Of a DNA stretch of 64,000 nt, positions 1 through 9,340 are shown piece by piece. The translations under genes and the position numbers were made by a program. The notes beneath the pieces were generated by a model. That model had not been told where the DNA came from. It saw only the letters and a list, made by a program, of their open reading frames with translations, and searched no databases. This stretch comes from Tardiphaga robiniae (GTDB taxonomy: Bacteria > Pseudomonadota > Alphaproteobacteria > Rhizobiales > Xanthobacteraceae): contig NZ_JABMCJ010000077.1 of assembly GCF_013359755.1 (NCBI RefSeq), forward strand, positions 186,001 to 250,000, read 5' to 3'. Numbering within the stretch: the first letter of the stretch is position 1; the number at the start of each line of letters is the position of its first letter.

Positions 1-637
1 GCGGCGCCATCACGTTGTCGACCCGCAGCCCGGCGCTTCGCATGGCATCGAGATATTCAGAGAGAAGAAACGCGTTCTCGCCGCCATAGAATTTATGAAG
101 CGCATGCTGTTGTAGAAACGTGTTTAAATCGGCGCGACGTGTCAGCACATGCTCGCGCGTGGCGACCATCACGCCGCCGGGCTTGAGCACGCGGAATATC
201 TCACGACATGTTTGCTGGAGATCGCGGGCGTGATGCAGAACCTGTCGGCAATTGACGACGTCGAAAGTCGCATCGGCGAATGGCAACCTCTCCGAGTATT
301 CTGCGACTACTTCGATGGGGTAACTGGTCGCCTGGGATAGCATCCTAATTGCGCCTGCACCCACCAGGTCGCTTGGATCCGGCTCAAGCGCGGTCACCTG
401 CCAGCCATCCCGGGCTAAGGCATAGCTGCTGATGCCTCGCCCCGCCCCCATATCAAGCGCGCGCCCAGACGCCGGCGGCAGCAATGAAGCAATCGCCTTC
501 CACTCTTCACTGTTCCAGAAGCGCTCGGCGGCTTCGGCGAGTGGGTCGTCGAAATAACAGGCGCGGACCAAAACCTGCTGTTCGGGCTGATCGCGGAGCC
601 ACTCGACAGCTTCTTCCCAGGTCATCTGACTCACCAT
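1..637 (-). CDS. Class I SAM-dependent methyltransferase (partial, C-terminus beyond left edge)
   Basis: Reading the minus strand from the ATG at 637 gives an open frame that runs off the left edge. It carries the Rossmann-type methyltransferase signature: the SAM-binding loop 'ALDMGAGRGISS', then 'VVNCRQVLHHARDL' and 'REIFRVLKPGGVMVATREH', the motif I and post-I/motif III pattern of the Methyltransf_11/25 families. A second in-frame ATG at 625 is an alternative start. It lies upstream of no visible partner but is next to acyltransferase and glycosyltransferase genes on the same strand, so modification of a cell-surface glycan or its lipid carrier is a reasonable inference. The substrate cannot be told from sequence. 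Confidence 0.8.
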   Translation of the reverse strand, partial: MVSQMTWEEAVEWLRDQPEQQVLVRACYFDDPLAEAAERFWNSEEWKAIASLLPPASGRALDMGAGRGISSYALARDGWQVTALEPDPSDLVGAGAIRMLSQATSYPIEVVAEYSERLPFADATFDVVNCRQVLHHARDLQQTCREIFRVLKPGGVMVATREHVLTRRADLNTFLQQHALHKFYGGENAFLLSEYLDAMRSAGLRVDNVMAP

Positions 638-837
638 TACCGAAGTGTCCCATGTCGACATCGCCGACGATCGTCGTCACACCGCCAGCACGACGGAGCA
701 TCCAAGCTTTGCCGCAGGCGACTTCTACCGAGCGCCCCAGTTAACTCAACGTCGCGCAGGCCACAATCGCGATGCGACCTCGAAACATATCAAGAACCCA
801 CGCGATGAGAACGACGTCCCGAGGGGGGGCCAACTTC

Positions 838-1464
838 TTACCGGAGTTCCTTGATCGGACGGGCTGGATTTCCCGCAACAAGGGTCCACGGCGCAACATC
901 TTTCGTGACGACAGATCCCGCTGCGACAACTGCCCCCTCACCGATGGTGACGCCCTTTAACACAGTTGCGTTCATGCCGATCCAGGACTTTGACCCGATC
1001 GAGATCGAAGCCATCTCAACGACGCTCCAATCCTTTGAGCGGCTAGCATCGGCCAGTCCGCCCGACAAGAGGCCGGCGCGCCAATCCGCCACGTCCTGAC
1101 TGCGGCGACGCCAATCCAGCGAATGAGAATCATGATCTACGATCGTGCACCCCCAAGACACCAGAACATCGTCGCCGATGCTGACGCCTATCGCACAGAT
1201 AATCGTCGAGGAACCGAGATAGCTTCGCTCGCCAATGGAAACGTTGCCGACGTCCCTCTCGAGCACGATCCGGCAGCCGATCACCGATTGCTTGCCGAAG
1301 GAAACCCGCTCTTTGGCATTGCCGGAGCGGCAGTCGATGACCGCACCTTCCAGTAACGGAGCATCCGAGTCGGCCGAGATCATTGAAGCGGTCGCCACGC
1401 GAGCAATCGCATCGCGCCGGCGTAGAACGGCATCCCTGCCGCGAATGAGAAAGCGCCTGATCAT
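838..1464 (-). CDS. Hexapeptide-repeat (left-handed beta-helix) acyltransferase
   Basis: This 208-residue protein has the repeated [LIV]-G-x4 pattern of left-handed beta-helix acyltransferases in its C-terminal two thirds (for example '[19 protein letters not shown]' then '[18 protein letters not shown]') and ends with the typical '[12 protein letters not shown]'. The family (WcaF/NodL/CatB type) transfers acetyl or other acyl groups from acyl-CoA to sugars. Its ATG overlaps the stop of the gene at 1461-2078 by four bases (ATGA), so the two are translationally coupled. Together with the glycosyltransferase upstream it probably decorates a polysaccharide. The N-terminal 40 residues are basic and unassigned. 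Confidence 0.85.
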   Translation of the reverse strand: MIRRFLIRGRDAVLRRRDAIARVATASMISADSDAPLLEGAVIDCRSGNAKERVSFGKQSVIGCRIVLERDVGNVSIGERSYLGSSTIICAIGVSIGDDVLVSWGCTIVDHDSHSLDWRRRSQDVADWRAGLLSGGLADASRSKDWSVVEMASISIGSKSWIGMNATVLKGVTIGEGAVVAAGSVVTKDVAPWTLVAGNPARPIKELR

Positions 1465-2078
1465 TTCAGTGGGACAATCTGAGGTGTGATGTTACAGCGA
1501 TAAACGACACCCGGCGGCACATCGTCAACGACCGTTGCGCCCGCAGCAATGATGCTTCCAGCGCCAATTCTCACGCCGCGCAGGATTGTCACGCCGAAGC
1601 TGATCCAGACGTCATCCTCGATAATCACCGGTGCCGAGTGGACGCCAGGCAACTCATCCGCGGATTTCGGATGACCGCGTGTGATCATCGTGTGGAAGTG
1701 CTCATGCCGCTCCACCGCATTAGCCGAATGCGCCGTCCCGTCATGGATGTTCACATTGTGCGATATCAGTACACGATTGCCGATTTCAATGGAATCCATC
1801 GACCAGATTTCCGACCTCACCCCAATGTAGCACCACTCTCCGATGCGGATTCTGCCGCCATGTGCATAGGTCAGCAGACGCCCGCGTACATAGCTGCTGC
1901 GTCCAATTTCGATGTTGGCTCGATCTTCCGTCAGGTTTTCAACACTGCCCTCGGGCAGCACTGTCGCTCCCGGATGAAGGATGAAATTCGTGACGAGCGA
2001 CGAGGAAACGCGCTCGCGCTCGAAAGCGCGCGCGAGTCGAGAAACGACGCCACGCTTCACGCGATCAACTAAACGCAT
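1461..2078 (-). CDS. Hexapeptide-repeat acyltransferase, second copy
   Basis: A 205-residue left-handed beta-helix acyltransferase. The helix is visible in '[18 protein letters not shown]', '[18 protein letters not shown]' and '[18 protein letters not shown]', ending '[18 protein letters not shown]'. The conserved HDG-type histidine region '[11 protein letters not shown]' is typical of the maltose/galactoside O-acetyltransferase branch. The frame stays open upstream to 2513, but that part is the shadow of the glycosyltransferase gene; I chose the ATG at 2078, which overlaps that gene's end by 14 bases. It is the middle member of a three-gene coupled unit and is probably a sugar O-acetyltransferase; the acceptor is unknown. 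Confidence 0.85.
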   Translation of the reverse strand: MRLVDRVKRGVVSRLARAFERERVSSSLVTNFILHPGATVLPEGSVENLTEDRANIEIGRSSYVRGRLLTYAHGGRIRIGEWCYIGVRSEIWSMDSIEIGNRVLISHNVNIHDGTAHSANAVERHEHFHTMITRGHPKSADELPGVHSAPVIIEDDVWISFGVTILRGVRIGAGSIIAAGATVVDDVPPGVVYRCNITPQIVPLK

Positions 2079-3030
2079 GCGCGAGCCTTGCTTTGAATCG
2101 TCCCAGCTGGGAACGCCACCCCGATCTTGTCTGCGGGTTTGCCGGTGCAACCGCAGCCGTACCGGCGACGAAAGCTTCGAGCTGCTCCAGATGCTCTTGC
2201 TCAAACGAAACCTTTTCCGGAAACCGCGGCGGCTGCTGCATGCGCCAGGCATCCGGATTGATACCTGCCTGCCCCGTGAAATCTGCATCGCCACAATGGA
2301 CACCGGATCCATCGAACCCCCCGTTCCATACCAGTGTCTGCGCGGGATAAACCACCAGTCCTCGGCGGCGAGAAACTGCATACCACCACAAAATACCCCA
2401 GGAATCGTTGCGGCCGGCAAGACGATCGTCCAGCATGCCGTTATAGAAGCCTGGACCGGCAAGATCGAACAACTGCTTCCATTCAGCGTCGCGCCGAGCC
2501 TCATCCAGCGCATGCGGCTGCCAGGCGAAAGCCTCCCAAGCGCGTTTCCAGGTCGCCCAACCCCAAGTCGTCGTCACCGGCAGTAGAAATGCATCCGTCG
2601 ACAGATTCTTCGGCGGGCTCAGCGTATAACCGCCAACCTGCATGACTGCCGCATCGTCCGCGTATCGATCGAGCGCGGAAATCATGAAGTCGAGAAAGTC
2701 CGAACCGAGAACGAGATCGTCCTCGATGACAATGGCGCGCCCATAGCGCTCGCAAAGCGCCGTTGCGCCGGCGTGTATCGAGCGGGCAAGACCCAGATTC
2801 ACGTCGCGCTCAACCAGTTCGGCGTCGAGACGCGAAGCCCAGTCACGCAGCACAGCACGCGTGGCCTCAATCTGCGCTCGTGACGCCTCACTTGCCTCAG
2901 TCTTGGGCCCATCGGCGAATAGGAACAGATCGCATTCGTCGAAGCGTCGGCATGCCGCGAGTGACCGCAACGCACGATCTGCATGCTCCGGTCGGTTGTA
3001 GGCAAAAAATGCGATGGGAGTACGATTCAT
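2065..3030 (-). CDS. GT2-like glycosyltransferase
   Basis: The protein (about 321 residues from the ATG at 3030) has a GT-A fold signature: '[16 protein letters not shown]' at the N-terminus, an acidic metal/nucleotide-sugar motif in '[18 protein letters not shown]', and the '[16 protein letters not shown]' motif common in a poorly studied GT2-like branch found in polysaccharide clusters. An upstream ATG at 3057 is possible, but homologous proteins of this type begin close to the first strand ('[11 protein letters not shown]'), so 3030 is preferred. It is the first gene of a unit with two acyltransferases, which fits synthesis and acylation of a surface or exopolysaccharide. No membrane segment is visible, so it is probably cytosolic. 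Confidence 0.8.
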   Translation of the reverse strand: MNRTPIAFFAYNRPEHADRALRSLAACRRFDECDLFLFADGPKTEASEASRAQIEATRAVLRDWASRLDAELVERDVNLGLARSIHAGATALCERYGRAIVIEDDLVLGSDFLDFMISALDRYADDAAVMQVGGYTLSPPKNLSTDAFLLPVTTTWGWATWKRAWEAFAWQPHALDEARRDAEWKQLFDLAGPGFYNGMLDDRLAGRNDSWGILWWYAVSRRRGLVVYPAQTLVWNGGFDGSGVHCGDADFTGQAGINPDAWRMQQPPRFPEKVSFEQEHLEQLEAFVAGTAAVAPANPQTRSGWRSQLGRFKARLAHAFS

Positions 3031-3564
3031 TGCTCGTTCGGTATGATTTATGAGCATGCTGCAGCGGTTCTACCGTGCTCCCACAACACACGCGAGGAAA
3101 AACACCCGCTGATACAGAAGTTTAGGGCACGCAACGTGCGATCGCTGCACCGCCTCCGATTTCATATCAACGCCACCAGCCGCATCCTCGAAACAAACGC
3201 CCCCATCGAGACACCTTGCATTCTAAGTATTCTCATCGCCAATAATGCGAGAAGTCGCTCCGATGCGCGACGCGGTGATAAACGGTCTGGTTTGGGCGCC
3301 ATCAACTCGTTTCCGGCCTTTTACAGGGTCGTTACCATACTCGCAAGCTTCGCAAGGGCGACCGACCGTAATCATAACCGGTTAGACTCATTGTTGAATT
3401 TCGCTCCGACCGATTCCGCCGCAATCCCAGAACCTGCGCGTAAGTGGTGCAACGCAATCATGGAACTATTGGCGAGATCCCAGATTTGCAGGATCGCACG
3501 AGTACAGACATTATCACCACAATGGTTCTCGTGCGCCCATGCCGTGCGAGTCGGAGCCCTCTGA
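3031..3564. other. Intergenic region between divergent genes, nothing recognised
   Basis: This 534-base stretch separates the minus-strand glycosyltransferase from the plus-strand CoA-transferase. It must contain both promoters, but I see no convincing -35/-10 pair, operator, RNA gene or terminator. Open frames crossing it have no recognisable motif and are judged non-coding. Confidence 0.5.
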
Positions 3565-4758
3565 ATGCCCTTCCCGCGCGCCTCGCAGGCCCTCTCACGG
3601 TTTACCGTTCTCGACCTCACCCGGATCCGTTCGGGCCCGACAGCGGTGCGGCAGTTCGCGGACTGGGGCGCCAATGTCATCAAGATCGACGCGCTGAGCG
3701 ATGACGCGGGTTCCGAGCAGCCCGGCGGCCCGCGGCAGGGCTCGGATTTCCAGAACCTGCACCGCAACAAGCGGGCCATGACCTTGAACCTGAAGGACCC
3801 GCGCGGTCTCGCGGTGTTCAAGCGGCTGGTCGAGAAAGCCGATGTGGTGGTCGAGAATTTCAGGCCCGACGTGAAGGCGCGGCTCGGCATCGATTATGAG
3901 AGCCTGAAGGCGATCAATCCCGGCATCGTCTATGGCAGCATTTCCGGCTTCGGCCAGGACGGCCCCTATCACAAGCGACCGGGCTTCGATCAGATCGCCC
4001 AGGGCATGGGCGGCCTGATGTCGATCACAGGCGCCCCCGGCGAGGGCCCGATGCGGGTCGGCATTCCCGTTGCCGACCTCACCGCCGGGCTGTTCTGCGC
4101 GCTGGGCGTGCTCACAGCGCTGCTGGAGCGCGATGTCTCCGGCCAGGGCCAGTGGGTGCAGACCTCGCTGCTGCAGGCCCAGATCTTCATGCTGGATTTC
4201 CAGGCCGCGCGCTGGCTGATGGAACAAGACGTGCCCAAACAGGCCGGCAACAATCACCCGACCAGTATTCCCACCGGCGTGTTCAAGACCTCCGACGGTT
4301 ACATCAATATCGCCACCACCGGCGGCAAGATCTGGGAGCGCTGCGCCCAGGCGATCGGTGCGCCTGAACTGATCACCCATCCCGATTACGCCACCGGCCC
4401 TGCCCGCTCGAAGAACCGCGACGCCCTCAACGACGCGATCAGCGCCTGCACCGAAAAGCGTACCACCGAGGAATGGGTCAACGACCTCAATGCCGCCGGC
4501 GTGCCCTGCGGGCCCATCTACTCCGTCGACCAGATGTTCGCAGATGCACAGGTCAAGCATCTGGGCCTCGCGCAAGACGTTCCCAACGATCAGAACCGCA
4601 AGATCACGCTGGTCGGTCAGCCCTTCACGCTGTCACGCACGCCGAGCCACATGGCCGCTCGGCCGCCAGAAGTCGGCGAGCAGACTGAGGAGCTACTCGC
4701 CGAGTTTGGCTTTGGTGCCGAAGAGATCGCCGAATTGCGGCGCGGCAAGGTGGTCTGA
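3565..4758 (+). CDS. CaiB/BaiF-type class III CoA-transferase
   Basis: This 397-residue protein matches the family III CoA-transferase (formyl-CoA transferase/CaiB/BaiF) pattern throughout: 'SRFTVLDLTRIRSGPTAVRQ', 'DWGANVIKID', 'LHRNKRAMTLNLKDPRG', 'ADVVVENFRPDVKARLG' and 'YGSISGFGQDGPY'. The catalytic aspartate is Asp171 in 'GIPVADLTAGLF', at the position of Asp169 in formyl-CoA transferase. Enzymes of this family move CoA between carboxylates through an aspartyl-CoA thioester and form interlocked dimers in the cytosol. It is monocistronic here: the next gene is 122 bases away and unrelated. The acid substrate cannot be predicted. Confidence 0.9.
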   Translation: MPFPRASQALSRFTVLDLTRIRSGPTAVRQFADWGANVIKIDALSDDAGSEQPGGPRQGSDFQNLHRNKRAMTLNLKDPRGLAVFKRLVEKADVVVENFRPDVKARLGIDYESLKAINPGIVYGSISGFGQDGPYHKRPGFDQIAQGMGGLMSITGAPGEGPMRVGIPVADLTAGLFCALGVLTALLERDVSGQGQWVQTSLLQAQIFMLDFQAARWLMEQDVPKQAGNNHPTSIPTGVFKTSDGYINIATTGGKIWERCAQAIGAPELITHPDYATGPARSKNRDALNDAISACTEKRTTEEWVNDLNAAGVPCGPIYSVDQMFADAQVKHLGLAQDVPNDQNRKITLVGQPFTLSRTPSHMAARPPEVGEQTEELLAEFGFGAEEIAELRRGKVV

Positions 4759-4880
4759 GGCGGTGAACCATCAAGTACTATGAAAATTAACGCCAGAGGC
4801 TGCATTAATCGGGAGCACATCTTCGTCCAGGCGCAGTCGATCGGAGATCGTGCTGCCCCTCGAACCCGCAGGAAGGCTCC

Positions 4881-5810
4881 ATGACCGCACCGCCCCGCGT
4901 GGCTATCCTGATCCCCTGCTTCAATGAAGAGGTCGCAGTCGCAACAGTCGTGAACGATTTCCGCAGGGCGCTGCCGGCCGCCACGATTTATGTCTACGAC
5001 AACAACTCGACAGATCACACGCGCGAAGTAGCCTCGCAGGCGGGTGCGATTGTTCGCAGCGAGCCGCGTCAAGGCAAGGGTCATGTCGTCCGCCGCATGT
5101 TCGGTGACGTCGATGCCGATGTCTATGTTCTCGTCGATGGCGATGCGACCTACGACGCGACATCTGCACCAGCCATGATCGAAGCGCTGTTAAACGATCG
5201 CCTCGACATGGTGGTGGGCCGCCGCATCGAACAGCAGGTTGCCGCCTATCGCCTTGGTCACCGTGCCGGTAACTCACTGCTCACCGGCTTTCTGTCAATG
5301 ACGTTCGGTCAGAACTTCAAGGATGTGCTGTCAGGCTATCGCGTATTCTCGAGACGCTTTGTCAAATCCTTCCCGGTGCTGTCCGATGGTTTCGAGATCG
5401 AGACCGAACTGAGCGTTCATGCGCTGCAGCTCGCACTGCCGGTCGCTGAAATCGAGACGCCATATTTCGCGCGACCACAGGGCTCCATCAGCAAGCTCAA
5501 CACGTGGAAGGATGGCTTCCGGATCCTCGGCACCATCATGAAGCTCTATCGTTCGGAAAAGCCGCTGCGCTTCTTCGGCACGATTGGCCTGTTTTTCGGC
5601 ATCGTCTCCATCGGCCTCGCGATTCCCGTCACCGTCACCTATCTGGAAACAGGGTTGGTGCCTCGGCTGCCCACCGCCGTGCTCTCGACCGGCCTGATGA
5701 TCGTCGGCGTGCTCTCATTTTCGTCGGGCCTCGTGCTCGACACTGTCACCCGCGGACGCCGCGAGATAAAGCTGCTGGCATATCTGGCGCATCCGTCACT
5801 GCCGGATTAG
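4881..5810 (+). CDS. GT2 family polyprenyl-phosphate-type glycosyltransferase with C-terminal membrane segments
   Basis: The 309-residue protein begins with a GT2 nucleotide-sugar domain ('VAILIPCFNEEVAVATVV', 'IYVYDNNSTDHT', the DxD-type 'VLVDGDATYDA' and 'DVLSGYRVFSRRFVKSFP'). It ends with two predicted transmembrane helices (about residues 230-255 and 265-290). This architecture belongs to the dolichol/undecaprenyl-phosphate sugar transferase branch, which loads a sugar from a nucleotide donor onto a lipid carrier at the inner face of the membrane. 'GFEIETELSVHA' is a conserved acceptor-side motif. It stands alone: upstream CoA-transferase is unrelated and the downstream transporter gene converges on it. 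Confidence 0.85.
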   Translation: MTAPPRVAILIPCFNEEVAVATVVNDFRRALPAATIYVYDNNSTDHTREVASQAGAIVRSEPRQGKGHVVRRMFGDVDADVYVLVDGDATYDATSAPAMIEALLNDRLDMVVGRRIEQQVAAYRLGHRAGNSLLTGFLSMTFGQNFKDVLSGYRVFSRRFVKSFPVLSDGFEIETELSVHALQLALPVAEIETPYFARPQGSISKLNTWKDGFRILGTIMKLYRSEKPLRFFGTIGLFFGIVSIGLAIPVTVTYLETGLVPRLPTAVLSTGLMIVGVLSFSSGLVLDTVTRGRREIKLLAYLAHPSLPD

Positions 5811-5839
5811 GTCTCCATCAAGCCACGCGCGAGCACGAT

Positions 5840-7357
5840 TTACGTCGTCACCGGCGTCGGCCGCCAGATGCGTGCAACGGCCGTAAAGGCACGATCGATC
5901 AGTGGCCAGAACAGCAGCGTGATCGCCAGCGTGGTGATGGTGCCGACCAGGCCATTGGACCAGAACACACCGACACTACCGCCGGAGCCGATCATGGCGA
6001 GGCGGAACGCATCCTCGGCGCGGCTGCCGAGCACCAGCGCCAGCGTGAATGGCGCGAGCGGAATGCCGATCTTCTTGAAGACATAGCCGACGACGCCGAA
6101 GCCGAGCATCAGCCAGATGTCGAACATGGCATTCTGGATCGCATAAGCGCCGATGGCACAGGACACCACGATCATTGGCGCCACGGCCGCAAATGGCACG
6201 CGCAGGATCGAGGCGAAGACCGGAACGGTCGTCAACACGATGACGAGACCGACCACATTACCGAGATACATCGAGGCAATCAGCCCCCACACAAAGTCCT
6301 TGTGCTCGACGAACAACAGCGGTCCGGGATTGAGCCCCCACACCATCAGGCCGCCGAGCAGGATCGCCGCGGTGCCGGAACCGGGAATGCCGAGCGCCAG
6401 CATCGGCAGCAGCGCTGCGGTGCCCGACGCATGCGCAGCGGTTTCCGGTGCGAACACGCCTTCGATGCGGCCCTTACCGAAACTCTCGGGATCCTTGGAG
6501 AAGCGCTTGGCGAGGTTGTAGCCCATGAAGGACGCCGCAATGGCGCCGCCCGGCGTGATGCCGAGCCAGCAGCCGATCACCGACGAGCGCAGCAGCGTCA
6601 CCCAGTATTTCGGCAGATCCATCCAGACCTTGAGCACCGTGCGCAGGCTGATCTTGGCGGCATGGCCGCGCAGCGCGAGGCGTTCTTCCATGGTGAGCAG
6701 GATTTCGCTGATGCCGAACAGGCCGATCACGGCGACGAGGAAGTTGATGCCGCGCAGGAGATTGTCCGATCCGAAGGTCATGCGCAGATTGCCCGACACC
6801 GTGTCCATGCCGATGCCGGCGATCAGCAGCCCCAGCGCCATCGAGATGACGGTCTTGTGCTTGGCCTCGCGGCCGAGACCGACGAAGGAGCAGAAGGTCA
6901 GAAGATAGACCGCAAAGAATTCCGGCGGGCCGAATTTCAGCGCGAAGGATGAGATCATCGGCGCCAGGAATGTGATCAGCATCACCGCCACCAGCGACCC
7001 GATGAAGGACGAGGTAAACGCCGCCGTCAGCGCCTCCGCAGCCTTGCCTTGCTGCGCCATCGGATAGCCGTCGAAGGTGGTGGCCACCGACCACGCCTCG
7101 CCGGGGATGTTGAACAGGATCGAGGTGATGGCGCCGCCGAACAGCGCGCCCCAATAGATGCAGGACAGCATCACGATGGCCGAGGTCGGATCCATGGTGA
7201 AGGTCAGCGGCAACAGAATGGCGACGCCATTGGGGCCGCCGAGGCCCGGCAGCACGCCGACAAAGATCCCGAGCACGAGACCCACGACCATCAGCGAGAT
7301 GATCTTCCAGGTCATCAGCACGGCAAAGCCGTGCATCAACAATCCAAAGGCTTCCAT
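5840..7357 (-). CDS. tctA: Tripartite tricarboxylate transporter large permease TctA
   Basis: A 505-residue polytopic protein with the TctA hallmarks: 'GLVLGIFVGVLPGLGGPNGVAILLPLTF' near the N-terminus (shown in part), 'YWGALFGGAITSILFNIPGE', and 'ALGIPGSGTAAILLGGLMVWGLNPGP' in the second half. The two Gly/Pro-rich loops are the internal repeat typical of the family. TctA forms the main channel of the TTT transporter with TctB and a periplasmic Bug/TctC protein, importing citrate or other carboxylates. The open frame extends 23 codons upstream, but the ATG at 7357 opens on 'MEAFGLLMHGF', the usual start. It is the last gene of tctC-tctB-tctA. Confidence 0.93.
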   Translation of the reverse strand: MEAFGLLMHGFAVLMTWKIISLMVVGLVLGIFVGVLPGLGGPNGVAILLPLTFTMDPTSAIVMLSCIYWGALFGGAITSILFNIPGEAWSVATTFDGYPMAQQGKAAEALTAAFTSSFIGSLVAVMLITFLAPMISSFALKFGPPEFFAVYLLTFCSFVGLGREAKHKTVISMALGLLIAGIGMDTVSGNLRMTFGSDNLLRGINFLVAVIGLFGISEILLTMEERLALRGHAAKISLRTVLKVWMDLPKYWVTLLRSSVIGCWLGITPGGAIAASFMGYNLAKRFSKDPESFGKGRIEGVFAPETAAHASGTAALLPMLALGIPGSGTAAILLGGLMVWGLNPGPLLFVEHKDFVWGLIASMYLGNVVGLVIVLTTVPVFASILRVPFAAVAPMIVVSCAIGAYAIQNAMFDIWLMLGFGVVGYVFKKIGIPLAPFTLALVLGSRAEDAFRLAMIGSGGSVGVFWSNGLVGTITTLAITLLFWPLIDRAFTAVARIWRPTPVTT

Positions 7358-7367
7358 AGTTAAAGTC

Positions 7368-7910
7368 CTAGCGACCGAGAGCCGATTCGATCGGCCCCTT
7401 CGGCATGATGACGTCGAACGCGACATCGAAGGTGACGAACATGATCGCAGTGAACACGAAGGCGGTCAGCAGCGACTTCCACAGCGCGATCTTGCCGACC
7501 ATGCGCATGAAGCCGGCGATCAGCACGAAACTCGCGACATAGATGCCGAGGAACTGCGTGGCTAGGCAGAACAATGCGGTGGGCACGAAGACCAACGCCA
7601 CGCGCCGCAATTGTGCGCGGGTGACGAAAGTGTCGGAACTGCCGCTGCGGGCGAAGAACGTCGTGATCAGCCCGTAAAGGCTGGCGCCGCCCAGAATGAC
7701 CGAGAGATAGAACGGGAAATAGCCCGGCTGAGGCCCGGTGGAGTCCCAGGCTATGCCGGTGCGCCAGTTGTCAAAGCCAAGCACGATGGCGAGTGCCAGC
7801 AGAACCAGCGAGGCGATGATCTCGACGGTGCGCGTGCTGACGACGGAGGGCGAGTCGTCCTCCGGAGCGGTCGGATCTTCGACGATGATTTCGAGGTCGG
7901 TGTTGGACAT
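7368..7910 (-). CDS. tctB: Tripartite tricarboxylate transporter small permease TctB
   Basis: The protein is 180 residues from the ATG at 7910 ('MSNTDLEIIVED'), with an acidic N-terminal tail and four predicted transmembrane helices, including 'TVEIIASLVLLALAIVLGF' and 'PGYFPFYLSVILGGASLYG', the segment diagnostic of TctB/DUF1468. It lies 10 bases before tctA and is the small membrane subunit of the same carrier. Frames open further upstream into the repeat-containing spacer, but nothing supports coding there. Confidence 0.9.
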   Translation of the reverse strand: MSNTDLEIIVEDPTAPEDDSPSVVSTRTVEIIASLVLLALAIVLGFDNWRTGIAWDSTGPQPGYFPFYLSVILGGASLYGLITTFFARSGSSDTFVTRAQLRRVALVFVPTALFCLATQFLGIYVASFVLIAGFMRMVGKIALWKSLLTAFVFTAIMFVTFDVAFDVIMPKGPIESALGR

Positions 7911-7952
7911 GGGGTCTCGCAGATGGGAACTGGCGGAATGATATGGTGCTAA

Positions 7953-8131
7953 CCTCTCCCCGCTCCCGTGCACAGCGGAGCTGTGCTAGGCGGGGAGAGG
8001 TCGAAGCCTGAGCGAAGCGACGGCTTCAGGTGAGGGGCGAGGCACGAACGCAAAGCAAATCGCCGAGCCTGCGGATCGAAGAGCCCCTCACCCCACCCCT
8101 CTCCCCGCAAGGGCGGGGCGAGGGAGAAGAG
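7953..8131. repeat. Palindromic intergenic repeat (REP/RPE-like) between tctC and tctB
   Basis: The 11-mer CCTCTCCCCGC occurs at 7953-7963 and again at 8098-8108, and its reverse complement GCGGGGAGAGG lies at 7990-8000. A second inverted pair, GGTGAGGGGC at 8029-8038 and its complement GCCCCTCACC at 8083-8092, brackets the middle. The result is a nested stem-loop in the transcript between tctC and tctB. Sequences of this kind (CCCTCACC..CTCTCCCCGC) are dispersed many times in Bradyrhizobium-type genomes (from general knowledge). In an operon it could make expression of TctC exceed that of the permease. Confidence 0.7.
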
Positions 8132-8149
8132 ACGTCGCTTCGCAGTTAC

Positions 8150-9157
8150 TTACTTCGCCACGAATCCCGCTTCGGTCATCAGCGACTTATTGAGCGCATC
8201 GTCCTCTTCGAGGAACTTGAGCATCTCCGGCCCCTTCAGGAAGATCGGCTTCAGCGCCTGCTTCTCCATGTAGTCCTTGTATTCGGCCGTCTTGGTCACC
8301 TTCTCGAACAGGTCGACATAGAAGGCCTGCTGCTCGGGCGTCACCTTGCCGGGCAGGAACATGGCGCGCAGCATCAGATACTGCACGTCGAGGCCCTCTT
8401 CCTTGCAGGTCGGGATGTCGTTCCACGACTGCGTCTCGGTCACCTTGGTCTTGTAGGCGATACGTTCTTTGTCGAAGACACAGAGCGCCCGCACCTGACC
8501 GGCGCGCCAGACTTCGAGATTTTCGCTGGGGTTATTGACGTTGGCTTCGGTGTGGTTGCCGACCAGCTGCGTCGCCGCCTCGCCGCCCGACTTGTAGGGC
8601 AGATAGGAAAACTTGGCGCCAGTCTGCTTTTCCATGAACACCGTCAGCACATGGTCTTCACGCTTGGATCCGGTGCCGCCCATCTTGAACGGCGACGATG
8701 CAGCCTTGGCCGCCGCGATGAATTCCTTCACCGTCTTGGCGCCGCCCGCATTGTCCCACAGCACGAACTGGTCCATGGCGACGACGGAGACCGGCGTCAG
8801 GTCGCGCCAGTTGAACGGGATCTTGGCCGAGAGCGGCAGCATGTAGATCAGCGAATAGGCGATCAGCACCTTGTTGGCGTCGCCCTCGCTGGACTTCATG
8901 TAGATCAGCGCTTCCGCACCGGATGCGCCACCCTTGAGCGACACCACCACCGGCGCCTTCATCAAATTGTTCTTCTGGATGGCAGCCTGCATCATGCGCG
9001 CCATCTGGTCGGAGGCGCCGCCGGCGCCCGCTGCAACGACGATTTCGACGGGCTTCGTGGGCTCCCAGGCCGTAGCCGGCGACGTGGCCAATGAGAGGAT
9101 GGGCGCGCTGGCGAACACGGCTGCAAGCGCAGCTGTGGCCCTGATCGACTTGGACAT
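8150..9157 (-). CDS. tctC: Bug/TctC-family periplasmic solute-binding protein
   Basis: This 335-residue protein starts at the ATG at 9157. It has a signal peptide (basic 'MSKSIRATAAL', hydrophobic core, cleavage likely after 'SPATA') and the Bug-family opening 'WEPTKPVEIVVAAGAGGASDQMARMM'. 'MKMGGTGSKREDH'-like and 'KFSYLPYKSGGEAATQLVG' segments form the carboxylate-binding cleft in this family. It feeds TctA/TctB, encoded 240 bases downstream behind the palindromic repeat. Position 1 in the operon suits the higher copy number needed for a binding protein. The ligand is probably a di- or tricarboxylate, but Bug proteins bind many acids. Confidence 0.92.
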   Translation of the reverse strand: MSKSIRATAALAAVFASAPILSLATSPATAWEPTKPVEIVVAAGAGGASDQMARMMQAAIQKNNLMKAPVVVSLKGGASGAEALIYMKSSEGDANKVLIAYSLIYMLPLSAKIPFNWRDLTPVSVVAMDQFVLWDNAGGAKTVKEFIAAAKAASSPFKMGGTGSKREDHVLTVFMEKQTGAKFSYLPYKSGGEAATQLVGNHTEANVNNPSENLEVWRAGQVRALCVFDKERIAYKTKVTETQSWNDIPTCKEEGLDVQYLMLRAMFLPGKVTPEQQAFYVDLFEKVTKTAEYKDYMEKQALKPIFLKGPEMLKFLEEDDALNKSLMTEAGFVAK

Positions 9158-9296
9158 TGGTTTCTTCCCTGTAGACGCGGACGTTGGCTGCCCGCCACTT
9201 TTCGTTGGTTCTATTGTGCGGGGTATTGACCGTGACTTCAAGCATGTCCCGCGCATGCGAAGGCCGACTTTGGTCAGGGGCCGGCTGTTTAGCTGC

Positions 9297-9336
9297 CGGG
9301 CGGCGGAATGAGGCGATCGCCCGAGACCGCCGCCCG
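9297..9336 (-). terminator. Possible terminator/hairpin after the crotonase gene
   Basis: A 10-bp inverted repeat, CGGGCGGCGG at about 9297-9306 pairing with CCGCCGCCCG at 9327-9336, sits just downstream (left) of the crotonase stop. There is no clear T-run, so it may be a transcript-stabilising hairpin rather than a true Rho-independent terminator. Confidence 0.4.
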
Positions 9337-9340
9337 CCCG

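Noticed and set aside
2983-3564. 193-codon plus-strand frame in the 5' intergenic region
   Set aside because: Composition is unlike a protein, it overlaps the start of the glycosyltransferase on the other strand, and no motif or ribosome-binding site supports it.
5504-6952. 482-codon plus-strand frame
   Set aside because: Runs antisense through tctA; low-complexity Arg/Asp/Gln-rich product typical of a shadow frame.
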